From Flavobacteriales bacterium (GTDB taxonomy: Bacteria; Bacteroidota; Bacteroidia; CAIKAF01), in the NCBI GenBank assembly GCA_018401695.1, contig JAGYKD010000001.1, positions 1,506,717 to 1,570,716 of the forward strand: DNA of 64,000 nt, read 5' to 3'. The notes under the pieces are model-generated. The model was not told where the DNA came from. It saw only the letters and a program-made list of their open reading frames with translations, and did not search any database. A program made the position numbers and the translations under genes. The stretch's first letter is position 1. Each line of letters opens with the position of its first letter. This document shows, piece by piece, positions 50,790 to 60,089 of the stretch.

Positions 50790-51643
50790 ATAGGCGTTTC
50801 ATTTTTTTCTAACCAAGGCGCAAGCCAAGACTTGGTGCTATGGTATAAGCGGGTGCAAGCTTCTTCGTTTTGGGCCAAAGCTAAGGGTGGCTTAACCTTA
50901 CGCTGGTGCAAATAACTGCCGGAAGGCGGACGATCCGCGGCTGCTGAATTGGCCAACCAAAGGCTGTTGTCGGCACCCTCTTTGGGAGAAATTCCTCTCC
51001 AATTGGTAAAAAGGGTCCAAATTAGGCCCATGTATCCCAAGCTGTGCTTGTTTCCTATGGCCGTCTTTACCAATCCGGGGTGAACGGCATAGCATGCCGG
51101 AGCCTGGGGCCATGTGGCCAGGTGACGGGCATGCATCAATTGCATGAGCTTGGACTGACTGTAGGCTTTAAGGATAAAATAGCTTTGATTTAGGTTGGGG
51201 TCTTCCCAATAAATTTTCCCTTTGTAGTGGGCAGAACTGGAGAGGTGGATTAAGCAGCCTTGGGTTTTATCGAGTTTAGGCCACAACAATTCCGTAAGAA
51301 GGAAAGGCGCCAAATAATTAAGCGCTAAACTGCGTTCAAATCCATCATCGGTTGGTTGATGTCTGCCAAAAGCTCCGCCTGCGTTGTGGATGATTAGGTC
51401 AAGTTTTTCTGCCGGGCAGGCCAGCGCAGCTTTTTTGGTTTGGTTCATGGAGCATAAGTCCACTTCTATACATTGTACTTTTTCGGGTTGGGGAAGTTGA
51501 TGCTTGACTTGTTCTAGTTTTTTGAAGTTTCGGCTCAGCAAAACTAAGTTCCAGCCCGCAAGGTGCAGGCCACGGGCAATTTCGAGGCCTATACCTGAAG
51601 TAGCTCCCGTTAAAAGGGCGGTTTTGGACTTATTGGCGGGCAT
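50786..51643 (-). CDS. Short-chain dehydrogenase (retinol-dehydrogenase-like)
   Basis: A 285-residue classical SDR: TGATSGIGLEIAR (residues 12-24), NAGGAFG, catalytic Ser in HLSSSAHY, and YSQSKLM (YxxxK). The N-terminal Arg in LLSRNFKK after beta-2 suggests NADP(H). Retinol-dehydrogenase-like arrangement, but the substrate is unknown. It overlaps the upstream MaoC-like gene by 14 nt, so the pair is probably one transcript. Confidence 0.9.
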   Translation of the reverse strand: MPANKSKTALLTGATSGIGLEIARGLHLAGWNLVLLSRNFKKLEQVKHQLPQPEKVQCIEVDLCSMNQTKKAALACPAEKLDLIIHNAGGAFGRHQPTDDGFERSLALNYLAPFLLTELLWPKLDKTQGCLIHLSSSAHYKGKIYWEDPNLNQSYFILKAYSQSKLMQLMHARHLATWPQAPACYAVHPGLVKTAIGNKHSLGYMGLIWTLFTNWRGISPKEGADNSLWLANSAAADRPPSGSYLHQRKVKPPLALAQNEEACTRLYHSTKSWLAPWLEKNETPI

Positions 51644-52097
51644 AGGGTGGGGGTTTTAACCAATGCAATACCACCATTTCAAGATCTTGGACCAATTGTC
51701 CCTCTTCATTTTCAAAGCTAAAATACCAATTGATGACTCCAAAGCCTTTGGCAGGTTTTGCTTCGTGCAGTTTTATCTCTAAATGGCATTGAATGGCTTG
51801 GTTGGCGTAAACGGGCAAGTGTAAGTTCCAATGGTAAATGCCTTTTCCGGCAAAAACAGAGTCCTTAAACCGGGGCACCCACTCCCTAAGGTAAATGGCA
51901 TGAAAGGGATGCGGGCCCGAAGCAATTAAAGCGCCAAAAGGGCTTTGTTTGGCAATTTCGCGGTCGGTATGAAAGGGCATGGGGTCGTATTGCTCTGCAA
52001 AAGAGATGATTTCTTCTTCTGACAAACACAGCATGCCTAAGTCAAAGCGTTGGTTGATTTCTAAATCGAGGAAGAAAAGAGGCAAATTCGTTGGCAC
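51630..52097 (-). CDS. MaoC-like hot-dog dehydratase
   Basis: A 155-residue hot-dog protein. EEEIISFAEQYDPMPFHTD carries the (R)-specific enoyl-CoA hydratase-type motif (A..D..P.H.D) and GALIASGPHPFHAIY the second conserved block. It would hydrate enoyl-CoA or similar esters. The start is GTG 52097 (an N-terminal strand is needed); an ATG at 52034 would cut the fold. Pairs with the SDR gene downstream, which fits an acyl-CoA or acyl-reductase pathway. Confidence 0.82.
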   Translation of the reverse strand: MPTNLPLFFLDLEINQRFDLGMLCLSEEEIISFAEQYDPMPFHTDREIAKQSPFGALIASGPHPFHAIYLREWVPRFKDSVFAGKGIYHWNLHLPVYANQAIQCHLEIKLHEAKPAKGFGVINWYFSFENEEGQLVQDLEMVVLHWLKPPPYARQ

Positions 52098-52163
52098 CTT
52101 AATAAATCACGATGTTTCCCTTAAAGGTACAATTTTGGGTTTCAACATGCATTATTGGAAGCT

Positions 52164-53990
52164 CTAGAACCCCATTTCCTTATTGTCTCCCCTAAGCAAG
52201 CGATAGCGTTTTCTAGCCTCGTTGGTCCAAATGCTTGCCGGGTAATCTAAGATGAGGCTTCGGTACTTTTCCATGGCTTGCTCGGGTCGACTCAGCTGAT
52301 TTTCGAGGAGTTTTCCGGCGGCAAGTAGGGCATCGTCGGCGAGGAGGTGCGTTTTGTCAAAGGACAGAAGCGTTTCCAAGGCGCTAAGAGCTTGCTCGTA
52401 GGCTTGTTTTTCTTTAGCAATTTCGTAGCGCAGCCAATGGCTATGAGCAACCAAACCATGGGTAGGGAATGCTTCTTTTAGCGAATCCAAAAGTAGCTGT
52501 GCATGATTGGTTTCTTTGCGGTAAATCGCCAGTTCGGCTTTGGAAAAGATTTCCAAGGCTTGGTAAGAGGAGTCAGCGCCTCCATTGTCTTGAATCAAGA
52601 GCGAAAGCCTAAGTGCATCGTTGGCAATGAGCTTGGTGGTAGAGGCTTTGAGTACCTTGACTTGGGTCATGGCCCAAGGAAATTCACCCCGAAAATAGGC
52701 GAGGCGTGCATTACGAAACTTGGCTTCTTGGGCCTCTAATAAATTGGGATAGGCTTTTTCTATTTGCCCATACAAGAGGCTTGGTTCCCAAAGGTCTCCC
52801 AATAGCAATTGCACATCGGCCAAATTTAATTTGGCTTGGGCCAAATTTTGGGCATTTCCTCGGCCGGTTTGAACCAAACTATCCAAGGCCTCTCTGGCTT
52901 TTTGGGGTTGATCCAAATAAAAGGCCTGCAATTTGGCGTAGCGAATTTGAAGGGGCAAAGACTGAGGAGCGCCCCCTAAATCCTTTAAAAGGCTGCGGTA
53001 GGCATCGGCAAGTGCCAAAAGTTCTGTGCCGTTTAGTTTGCCTTCCCAGGCAAGTTGGGCTTCGAGGTTGCTAACTTTTTCGGCGCGTGCTTCAAAATAA
53101 AAGGCGTTTCCCGGGCCCAAATCCACTACATAGTCAAAGCATTTATCAGCCATGGAAAACTCTTGTACCAAAGCGGCTGCTCTGCCTAAGTCCATCAATC
53201 GGGCTCCCTGTTCTCGGTAGCGTGCATCTAAGGCGCGGGCTTGTACAAAGGCAGAGGCAAAGTCTCCTTCTTGCCGGTATACCCAAAGCAATAATTCTTG
53301 AGCGTTTCGATGGTCGCCGGGACTTTGGATTTTGCGCAATAGGGCACCTTTAATGGCCAAGTTGATAGGGTTCTGACCCTCTTCGGTGAGTAAATTGTTC
53401 AAAGCCGCCTGCACTTGCCCAAAGGCAGCGGGACTTTTGTCTAACACATCAATGAGTTCTTGGGCTAGTGCGGAGTAATTGCCTTCTGCAGCATAAGCTT
53501 CGGCGAGTTTGTAGTGAATCAGCGCATCGTCGCCAAACTTTTTGCGGTGAAAGGTGTAGATTTCAATGGCTTTTTGATTGTGGCCCAACAGAATAAATGC
53601 ATTCCCCCAGTCTTCGGCGGCTTGCACAAAAGGCGGTAGGTCTTTGAGCCAAGACGCCCAAGTTTTTTCTGCTTTTCGTTGGTCACCTTCGGCCAGCAAC
53701 AGGTCGTAATAATAGGCTTTATAAAGTGCGGTTTTTGGGAAGCCACGTTCTTGCTTTTTGGCTACATCAAGGGCTCGGGACGATTGATTCAGCTCTTTTA
53801 GGCAACGGATATAGGCTTTAAAATGCTCTTCTTTATGTGGATATTGTTGGTGGAACCGTTCAAAAAAGGACAGTGCTTTTGCCCAATCGCCTTGATTGAG
53901 GTACTGGTAGGCGAGGTTTTGTTCCTGATCGGTTTGGCTCCAGACCACAGGCGCCAAGCATAACCAAAACAAGCAAAGCCAACGATTCAT
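52164..53990 (-). CDS. Secreted or periplasmic TPR-repeat protein
   Basis: A 608-residue preprotein with signal peptide MNRWLCLFWLCLAPVVWSQ. It consists of TPR-like units (LAYQYLNQGDWAKALSFFE, FILLGHNQKAIEIYTFHRK, HYKLAEAYAAEGNYSALAQ, DDALLAAGKLLENQLSRPE). Start ATG 53990; the frame extends upstream over serS but those residues are not a signal. Likely a periplasmic or outer-membrane-associated scaffold. Gene-level function unknown. serS ends 47 nt upstream. Confidence 0.85.
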   Translation of the reverse strand: MNRWLCLFWLCLAPVVWSQTDQEQNLAYQYLNQGDWAKALSFFERFHQQYPHKEEHFKAYIRCLKELNQSSRALDVAKKQERGFPKTALYKAYYYDLLLAEGDQRKAEKTWASWLKDLPPFVQAAEDWGNAFILLGHNQKAIEIYTFHRKKFGDDALIHYKLAEAYAAEGNYSALAQELIDVLDKSPAAFGQVQAALNNLLTEEGQNPINLAIKGALLRKIQSPGDHRNAQELLLWVYRQEGDFASAFVQARALDARYREQGARLMDLGRAAALVQEFSMADKCFDYVVDLGPGNAFYFEARAEKVSNLEAQLAWEGKLNGTELLALADAYRSLLKDLGGAPQSLPLQIRYAKLQAFYLDQPQKAREALDSLVQTGRGNAQNLAQAKLNLADVQLLLGDLWEPSLLYGQIEKAYPNLLEAQEAKFRNARLAYFRGEFPWAMTQVKVLKASTTKLIANDALRLSLLIQDNGGADSSYQALEIFSKAELAIYRKETNHAQLLLDSLKEAFPTHGLVAHSHWLRYEIAKEKQAYEQALSALETLLSFDKTHLLADDALLAAGKLLENQLSRPEQAMEKYRSLILDYPASIWTNEARKRYRLLRGDNKEMGF

Positions 53991-54036
53991 ACTTAATATA
54001 CGGAAGGGTGCTAAAAAGGTTCTCATATGGTTTAAC

Positions 54037-55302
54037 CTACTTGAGCAAGGTGGTTCCCAAATAGGGTGCAAGAGCCTTAGGCAAGCGAATGCCTTCTTCG
54101 GTTTGGCCATTTTCCATAAGGGCAGCAACGATTCGGGGCAGGGCCAGGGCACTTCCGTTTAAGGTATGCAGCAGTTTTGGTTTTTCTTGGCCTTCTTTGT
54201 AGCGCATTTTTAAGCGGTTGGCTTGAAAAGACTCAAAGTTGGAAACAGAAGAAACTTCGAGCCAACGCTCTTGAGCGGCGGCATATACCTCAAAATCGAA
54301 GGTCATGGCGGCAGCAAAACCGGTATCTCCCCCGCATAGTTTTAGGAGTCTTGCAGGAAGTTCCAAAGCTCGGAGTAAGCCGGTAACGTGCTCCACCATT
54401 TCTTCCAAATGGGCATAGGACTGTTCGGGGTGTGCCAGTTGCACGATTTCTACTTTATCGAACTGGTGCAGCCGGTTAAGTCCGCGGACGTCTTTGCCAT
54501 AGCTACCTGCTTCGCGACGAAAGCATGGGGTGTATCCGGTGAGTTTTAAAGGAAGGATGGAAGCATCCAAAATTTCTTCGCGGTACAAATTGGTTAAAGG
54601 CACTTCGGCGGTGGGGATAAGAAACAAACCGTCTTCGGGTACGCCATACATTTGCCCTTCTTTGTCGGGCAATTGACCTGTGCCAACTCCTGAGGCCTCG
54701 TTTACCAGGAGCGGCACTTGAAATTCTTGGTACCCTGCTTCGGTGTTTTTATCCAAAAAAAACTGAATCAAAGCCCGTTGCAATTTGGCCCCTCCACCGG
54801 AATAGACCGGGAAACCTGCACCGGTAATTTTTACGCCCCGTTCAAAATCAATCCACTGGTATGTTGCCGCTAAATCCCAATGCGGACTTTTAAAGGAGCC
54901 TTTGGGTAGTTCATCTTGCCAAACAACTTCGTTTTGTTCGGCCCCCAAGCCATCGGCAACGGTGAGGTGCGGTGCATTAGGCAAGCCGAGAAGCAGCTCC
55001 TCGAGTCGATTTTTTAGCAGGGAGGCTTCTTGTTGTGCCACTTGCAGTTCCGTCTTGAGTTTTCCCGTTTGTTCTTGGGCAAGTTTGGCTTCTTGGGTGC
55101 GCTGTTCTCGAATCCATTGGCCAATAGACTTGGACATTTGGTTTAGTTCTGCTTTGAGCTGCTCTTGCTGATGCAGGGCTTTGCGGAAAGATATGTCCAG
55201 GTCTAAAATTTCTTGGACCATGGCCTCGGCAGGAATATTGCGTTTAAGGAGTCGTTGTATATAATGCTGCGGGTCTTCCCTAAGTTCATTTATGGAGAGC
55301 AT
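54037..55302 (-). CDS. serS: Seryl-tRNA synthetase
   Basis: A 421-residue class II synthetase. The N-terminal coiled-coil arm has RKALHQQEQLKAELNQ and MSKSIG, the motif 2 region is PLKLTGYTPCFRREAGSYG with RGLNRLHQFDKVE, and motif 3 is NGSALALPRIVAALMENGQ. Charges tRNA-Ser with serine. Length is normal. A TATCTTTG box 19 nt upstream of the ATG is the likely -7 element. Confidence 0.97.
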   Translation of the reverse strand: MLSINELREDPQHYIQRLLKRNIPAEAMVQEILDLDISFRKALHQQEQLKAELNQMSKSIGQWIREQRTQEAKLAQEQTGKLKTELQVAQQEASLLKNRLEELLLGLPNAPHLTVADGLGAEQNEVVWQDELPKGSFKSPHWDLAATYQWIDFERGVKITGAGFPVYSGGGAKLQRALIQFFLDKNTEAGYQEFQVPLLVNEASGVGTGQLPDKEGQMYGVPEDGLFLIPTAEVPLTNLYREEILDASILPLKLTGYTPCFRREAGSYGKDVRGLNRLHQFDKVEIVQLAHPEQSYAHLEEMVEHVTGLLRALELPARLLKLCGGDTGFAAAMTFDFEVYAAAQERWLEVSSVSNFESFQANRLKMRYKEGQEKPKLLHTLNGSALALPRIVAALMENGQTEEGIRLPKALAPYLGTTLLK

Positions 55303-55321
55303 AGTATCAAAGGCTTTGGTA

Positions 55322-55329
55322 CAAAGATA
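55322..55329 (-). promoter_or_regulatory. -7 box of serS
   Basis: Minus strand TATCTTTG, 19 nt before the ATG. Confidence 0.5.
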
Positions 55330-55389
55330 GACAGGGGAACGGATTTAGGGTAAGGGAAGGGGTGGTTTAAGCAATGGATGTTGATAGGT

Positions 55390-55545
55390 TTAGGCTGCCA
55401 TTTCCGGCCCTTCTGCATAGTCCTCAAGGGTGCAGCACGTCGGGCTAGGCAGTGCGTGGGCTTCCAGGGTCGCCTCCGCCTGCCAAGCCCGTCGGCTCCA
55501 CCCTTTGCGGGCTATTTGGGCGGTCCGGGGCAGGAGATTAGGGAA
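55390..55545 (+). repeat. GC-rich structured intergenic element (copy C)
   Basis: It starts GGCTGCCATTTCCGGCCCTT, contains AGTCCTCAAGG, a stem GGGCTAGGCAG / CTGCCAAGCCC and ends GGGCGGTCCGGGG. Head and tail match copy D. Here it lies antisense to both neighbouring genes, an exception to the stop-adjacent pattern. Confidence 0.6.
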
Positions 55546-55562
55546 ACTTTGGGCTGTAGTGC

Positions 55563-55592
55563 AAAAAAAAAGGCTGTCGAATAGACAGCCTT
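55563..55592 (-). terminator. Rho-independent terminator of the L21-L27 operon
   Basis: On the minus strand AAGGCTGTC - TATTC - GACAGCCTT followed by a T run, 22 nt after the rpmA stop. A perfect 9-bp stem. Confidence 0.9.
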
Positions 55593-55613
55593 ACTAGTTT
55601 ATGGAGATAGCCT

Positions 55614-55877
55614 TTAGGCTTCAGAAGCGGGATCTACGCTTACGTAGGAGCGGTTGTTTTTGCGCTTTCTAAAAACCACGGTACCATCGACCAATGCAAA
55701 TAAGGTATGGTCTTTGCCCATGCCCACATTGAGGCCGGGATGATGACGTGTACCTCTTTGACGAACAATAATGTTTCCGGCATGCGCCTGCTGACCGCCG
55801 TAAATTTTAACACCGAGCCGCTTGCTTTCGGATTCGCGACCGTTTTTAGTACTACCTACACCTTTCTTATGTGCCAT
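55614..55877 (-). CDS. rpmA: Ribosomal protein bL27
   Basis: An 87-residue protein: [20 protein letters not shown] at the start, then [20 protein letters not shown] and [16 protein letters not shown]. Typical of bL27, which contacts the peptidyl-tRNA at the large subunit. It follows rplU by 21 nt on the same strand, and a strong terminator follows. Confidence 0.98.
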   Translation of the reverse strand: MAHKKGVGSTKNGRESESKRLGVKIYGGQQAHAGNIIVRQRGTRHHPGLNVGMGKDHTLFALVDGTVVFRKRKNNRSYVSVDPASEA

Positions 55878-55898
55878 GATGCAATGCGTTTTTCGGGT

Positions 55899-56213
55899 TT
55901 AAGATTGAGAAATATCGGCGACACGCACTTTGGTAAATTGCTGTCTGTGGCCGTTGAGTTTTTGGTAACCTTTACGACGTTTTTTCTTGAACACAAGTAC
56001 TTTGTCTCCTTTGAGGTGGTCAATGACTTCGAGATTAACTTTGGCGCCTTCTACGCGAGGGCTGCCGATTTTTACCTCGCCGTTGTTGTCCAAAAGAAGC
56101 ACATCTTCGATTTGCACTTTATCTCCTTGCTCGGCCTCTAGCCGGTGCACAAACAGTTCTTGGTCTTTTTTTACTTTGAACTGTTGGCCTGCAATTTTCA
56201 CAATCGCGTACAT
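55899..56213 (-). CDS. rplU: Ribosomal protein bL21
   Basis: A 104-residue protein: [20 protein letters not shown] and [19 protein letters not shown], ending [10 protein letters not shown], all bL21-like. Binds 23S rRNA. The start of the two-gene operon; TTTG -33 and TACTTTTG -7 boxes lie upstream (56237-56267). Confidence 0.98.
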   Translation of the reverse strand: MYAIVKIAGQQFKVKKDQELFVHRLEAEQGDKVQIEDVLLLDNNGEVKIGSPRVEGAKVNLEVIDHLKGDKVLVFKKKRRKGYQKLNGHRQQFTKVRVADISQS

Positions 56214-56236
56214 GGTTGTCGTAATTAAATGGAGGG

Positions 56237-56267
56237 CAAAAGTACCACAAGAAGATTAGATTTCAAA
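56237..56267 (-). promoter_or_regulatory. Promoter of the L21-L27 operon
   Basis: Minus strand: TTTG (56264-56267), 19 bp, TACTTTTG (56237-56244), 23 nt before the ATG. A close match to the phylum consensus. Confidence 0.7.
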
Positions 56268-56338
56268 GAGGCTTAATGCAAAAGGTGCAACAAAATACAG
56301 TTGAAAAGCGGAGCGTTTGATGGATTTCCATTGGAAGA

Positions 56339-56484
56339 CGCGGCCCGGATGCGTTGAAAAGCCCGCAGTTTTGGGCCTTAGGGAAGCTTGAAGCGAGGCT
56401 GCGGAGCTTTAGCGAGCACCCGGAGCTCAAGCAGCCCTTAGGCCCAAAGCGAGGACTTGAAAACAGCAGCCGGAAATGCCGCCC
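56339..56484 (-). repeat. GC-rich structured intergenic element (copy B)
   Basis: It begins 8 nt after the OmpA-like stop on the minus strand with GGGCGGCATTTCCGGCTGCTG, contains AAGTCCTCGC and ends CGCATCCGGGCCGCGTCTTCC. A 19-bp stem (GGGCCTTAGGGAAGC facing AGCCCTTAGGCCC) has the CTTAGG/CTTAGG T-T mismatch. Homologous to copy A over nearly its full length. Confidence 0.72.
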
Positions 56485-56492
56485 AAAATCAT

Positions 56493-57035
56493 TCAATATG
56501 GAGACTCAGCAATATAAAAATCGACCCGTTGGTTGGCATGGTACATGTGCTTGCGGGTGGCTTCGTCTTCCAGTTTATCGACCAGTTCTTCCGGATAAAT
56601 GGGTGTGTCGTACCCACCGCGGGTAGCCTTAAGGCGGTTCGGGTCTATGCCTTTGCCGGCGAGGTAATCACGGATGACGGCGGCTCGTTTTTTGTCGAGG
56701 TTGCGCAGGGGCGGTTCTTGAATTTTGGGCGAAAAATAAACGCGTACTTCAAGCTTAATATTGGGGTAAAGGCGCAGGAAATCAGCGAGGGAGTCTAGTG
56801 CAGCGACTCCGTCTGCAGGTAAGTCATGCGCTCCGGGTTCAAAAGGAAGGTTACGCACTCGGTACGAAGTTCCCATGGTAAAAAGCACGCCTCGAAGGTC
56901 CCAGGTTTCGGTGGCCCGTTCTGCTCCAAGAGAGTCTAAGTAAGGTTTTATCTGTTCTTTTCGTAAATTTTCCGAAATATCCTGGGCTTGGAGAAAGAGG
57001 GGAGTAAAAAAGAGGGCAACGATAAAATAGCGCAT
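56493..57035 (-). CDS. OmpA-family C-terminal-domain protein
   Basis: A 180-residue preprotein with signal peptide MRYFIVALFFTPLFLQAQ. The C-terminal 100 residues are an OmpA-like domain: FEPGAHDLPADGVAALDSL, NLDKKRAAVIRDYLAGKGI and ANQRVDFYI (NxRV). It binds peptidoglycan. There is no barrel domain. Start ATG 57035 is used. The tRNA lies 21 nt upstream. Confidence 0.85.
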   Translation of the reverse strand: MRYFIVALFFTPLFLQAQDISENLRKEQIKPYLDSLGAERATETWDLRGVLFTMGTSYRVRNLPFEPGAHDLPADGVAALDSLADFLRLYPNIKLEVRVYFSPKIQEPPLRNLDKKRAAVIRDYLAGKGIDPNRLKATRGGYDTPIYPEELVDKLEDEATRKHMYHANQRVDFYIAESPY

Positions 57036-57056
57036 AATTAACAATAAAGGATTGCG

Positions 57057-57131
57057 TGGGCTGTACTGGATTCGAACCAGTGACCTCTACCCTGTCAAGG
57101 TAGCGCTCTAAACCAACTGAGCTAACAGCCC
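57057..57131 (-). tRNA. tRNA-Val(GAC)
   Basis: A complete cloverleaf: acceptor GGGCTGT / ACAGCCC, D-arm GCTC...GAGC, anticodon stem CTACC with loop TTGACAG and GGTAG (anticodon GAC), T-arm CTGGTTCGAATCCAG. CCA is not encoded; the base after the acceptor is A. GAC reads Val codons GTC and GTT. Confidence 0.95.
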
Positions 57132-57311
57132 TTTGTTTAAGAAATTGGGAGGAATACAAAGGTAATCAAAGCAAAAATAACTTTAGATGCAACGTATGGC
57201 GTTTCGGGGCTGTCTTAACTAAGACAACTGAACAATAATTAACGAAAGGTTAATGCGAAGGAATTTTCCTGCAAAACAGTAAGTTATGGCGGTTTTTTTT
57301 CTTGCTTTGAC

Positions 57312-57342
57312 TTGCAAGAAAGCATGGTGCTAGTTACTTTTG
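57312..57342 (+). promoter_or_regulatory. Promoter of the first PKD giant
   Basis: TTG (57312-57314) and TACTTTTG (57335-57342) with 20 bp between them. It lies 44 nt before the ATG at 57387. Confidence 0.65.
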
Positions 57343-57386
57343 CATGAGGATTGCTTCAGTAAATAAAGCTTTCAAAGCACACGCAT

Positions 57387-60074
57387 ATGGAATTAAACTT
57401 ACCCAAGCATATCTCGTTCAAAGCAGCTGAATTCAAAGGGTTAGGGAGGTTATTCCTAATGCTTTTAATGCTTTCTTTAACGGCTTTTGGCCTACGCGCT
57501 CAAGCAAGCCAGGATTGCCCAAATTCGGATTTTAGTATGGGTAACTTTACCCATTGGACCGGTTATTTAGGCAATTGTTGCCCTGTGAATATTAATATGG
57601 GTGCTCCCGGAATCGTAGCCGGTAGGCATACCATTATGGCTCCCGGAACCGACCCCATTGTGCCGGCCTTGCAATTGGTGCCCCCCGGCTTTCCCTCTTC
57701 TGTAAGGCTCGGAAATTCCAATAGCGGTTACGAAGCAGAGCGTTTGGAATATCAACTTACCGTTACTCCCAATAACTCACTCTTTATATTTTCTTTTGCG
57801 GTTGTAATGCAAGATCCGGGGCACCCGGCAGCTGAGCAGCCTCGATTTGAGATTCAGGTGTTTGATCCCATGAATCAACCTATAGCCTGCACCTTTTATC
57901 AAGTGGCTGCCGGAAATGGAATACCCGGCTTTCAAAGCCAGGGAAGCGTGCGATGGAGAGACTGGACTCAAGTGGGTGTAGACTTGTCGCCCTATATTGG
58001 CCAGCAAGTGCGTATTCGTGCTACTACCGCCGACTGTGGCTATGGTGGTCATTATGGCTATGGTTATTTGTCGGCCCGTTGTGAGCCTTTGCAAATTACC
58101 GTTAATTACTGCATTGGGGATACGATTGCCTCACTTACAGCGCCTAATGGCTTTGTTCAGTATCAATGGAGCGACGGTTCTACCAATCAAACCATCGTTA
58201 TTAATAATCCTCAACCGGGTCAAACACAATACACCTGTACCATAACCTCTGCTACGGGATGTCAAGCTACCCTTGGGGCAGTAGTAGCTCCGGTTACACC
58301 TTTTCCCGGTTTCACAGATTCCAGCCTTTGTAATTTGCAGGTAGCTTTTACCGATACATCCTATGCACAAAACGGACAAATTGTGGGTTGGGCTTGGAAA
58401 TTTGGGGATGGATCACCGGTAGACAGTAGCCAAAATCCGGTGCATACCTATCCGGCTCCTGGTCAGTATATGGTCACTTTGGTTGGAATTAGTAGCGCAG
58501 GTTGCATAGATTCTGTAACACGACCCATTACCATAGATCCCACTGCTGTTCCGGATTTTATTTTGCCCGGACCCTGTGGTTTAACCCAGACTTTTACGGA
58601 CAATTCCACCGTGCCGCCACCCGGAACTATTGTAGGTTATGATTGGGATTTTGGTGCCGGAGGTACTTCCAATCAGCAAAACCCGACGGTGAACTTTCCT
58701 CAACCCGGTACCTACAACGTAGAGTTGGTTATTGAATCGGCCGACGGCTGTAGAGATACCTTGGTTCAGCCGTATACCACGGTGGGTACTCCGCTTGCAG
58801 ATTTCACCTTCAACAACGACTGCGAAGGAATTGGTATTCCTTTTGCAGATAATTCCAATCCGGCAGGTGATGTGATTACCGGTTATTCCTGGGATTTTGG
58901 GGACAATAACTCAGGCAATGGTCAGCAATTTACCCACCAATTTGCTCAACCCGGCACGTATCAAGTAGAGCTGATTATTCAGACCCAATCGAACTGTCCG
59001 GATACCATATTGTATCCTGTTACGGTATACCCTAATCCCTTGGTTGACTTTGATGCCACCACGGTATGTACAGGTTTGTTCACGGACTTTACCAATAATT
59101 CTACCATTTTGTCTCCGGACACCATAATCCAGTTCGACTGGGATTTTGCGGGCCAGGGAAACTCCAATTTGGACAATCCGAACCATTTGTTTCCTGTATA
59201 CGGAAACTATCCTGTAACCCTAACTGCGACCTCAAACAACGGTTGTGTTGATAGTTTGACAGCTCCGGTACAAGTGTTTGCACGTCCTGAAATTGACTTT
59301 ATTGCTGACCCGAACCAAGGCTGTATGCCTTTGTTTGTCAATATTTTGGATAATAGCAGCGTTCCGGATGGTTCTCAAATTGCCAATTATGTGTGGGATA
59401 TGGGCGACGGTACCCAATTGATTGGATTTAATCCAAGTCATTTATACGATGTGCAAGGAACCTACTCGGTTACTTTAACAGCGACAAGTAACCAAGGGTG
59501 CGATACGACCCTTACGTTGCCAAATATCATAACTGTTTTCCCATTGCCAAAGGCCGACTTTCGCTACACGCCGGAGCATTTGACCGAAGTGCTGCACAGT
59601 GCACAGTTTGTAAATCAAACCTTTGGTGGAGATGTCTATTATTGGGATATGGGCGATGGCACTACCTATCAGTCGGCCAATCCATACCATGAGTTTGCAG
59701 AGGATACCGGCACTTACATGGTTTATTTGCATGCGACCAATAGCTTTGGCTGCACCGATTCCATCATTCATCCGGTAAGAATTGGCCCTAGTTTTACGGT
59801 TTTTATTCCAAATACTTTTACCCCGAATGATGATGGGTATAATGAGGCATTTAAGATTCAGGGTAGAAATATCGTAGACTCAGAAATGTGGATTTTTGAC
59901 CGTTGGGGAAATCAATTGTTTTATCAAGAAAATATGGAGCCCATCCAAAAAGGTTGGGACGGAACTTTTGATCGAAAGCCAATTAAGCAGGACGTTTACG
60001 TATATCGTATTCGCGTTCGGGATATTTTTGGCGATTGGCATGAGTTCAAGGGGAAAGTGTCTCTAGTTCGATGA
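57387..60074 (+). CDS. PKD-rich giant 1 with type B T9SS domain
   Basis: An 895-residue preprotein: a long signal region (FKGLGRLFLMLLMLSLTAFGLRAQ), then a conserved N-terminal domain shared with the two downstream paralogues (ASQDCPNSDFSMGNF..., VRLGNSNSGYEAERLEYQL, EIQVFDPMNQPIACTFYQV, YGGHYGYGYLSARCEPLQI). Then at least five PKD-type domains (WKFGDG, YDWDFGAGG, YSWDFGDNN, VWDMGDG, YWDMGDG). The C-terminus has FIPNTFTPNDDGYNEAFKI and WIFDRWGNQLFY, a type B sorting domain. Cell-surface or secreted; adhesion or matrix binding is inferred. Confidence 0.93.
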   Translation: MELNLPKHISFKAAEFKGLGRLFLMLLMLSLTAFGLRAQASQDCPNSDFSMGNFTHWTGYLGNCCPVNINMGAPGIVAGRHTIMAPGTDPIVPALQLVPPGFPSSVRLGNSNSGYEAERLEYQLTVTPNNSLFIFSFAVVMQDPGHPAAEQPRFEIQVFDPMNQPIACTFYQVAAGNGIPGFQSQGSVRWRDWTQVGVDLSPYIGQQVRIRATTADCGYGGHYGYGYLSARCEPLQITVNYCIGDTIASLTAPNGFVQYQWSDGSTNQTIVINNPQPGQTQYTCTITSATGCQATLGAVVAPVTPFPGFTDSSLCNLQVAFTDTSYAQNGQIVGWAWKFGDGSPVDSSQNPVHTYPAPGQYMVTLVGISSAGCIDSVTRPITIDPTAVPDFILPGPCGLTQTFTDNSTVPPPGTIVGYDWDFGAGGTSNQQNPTVNFPQPGTYNVELVIESADGCRDTLVQPYTTVGTPLADFTFNNDCEGIGIPFADNSNPAGDVITGYSWDFGDNNSGNGQQFTHQFAQPGTYQVELIIQTQSNCPDTILYPVTVYPNPLVDFDATTVCTGLFTDFTNNSTILSPDTIIQFDWDFAGQGNSNLDNPNHLFPVYGNYPVTLTATSNNGCVDSLTAPVQVFARPEIDFIADPNQGCMPLFVNILDNSSVPDGSQIANYVWDMGDGTQLIGFNPSHLYDVQGTYSVTLTATSNQGCDTTLTLPNIITVFPLPKADFRYTPEHLTEVLHSAQFVNQTFGGDVYYWDMGDGTTYQSANPYHEFAEDTGTYMVYLHATNSFGCTDSIIHPVRIGPSFTVFIPNTFTPNDDGYNEAFKIQGRNIVDSEMWIFDRWGNQLFYQENMEPIQKGWDGTFDRKPIKQDVYVYRIRVRDIFGDWHEFKGKVSLVR

Positions 60075-60089
60075 TTTTAAACCACCTAT

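Noticed and set aside
55707..56141. 144-codon plus-strand frame over the ribosomal genes
   Set aside because: It is antisense to rpmA and rplU, which are certain.
57057..57131. tRNA as island attachment site
   Set aside because: No integrase or direct repeat of the tRNA end was seen near it.
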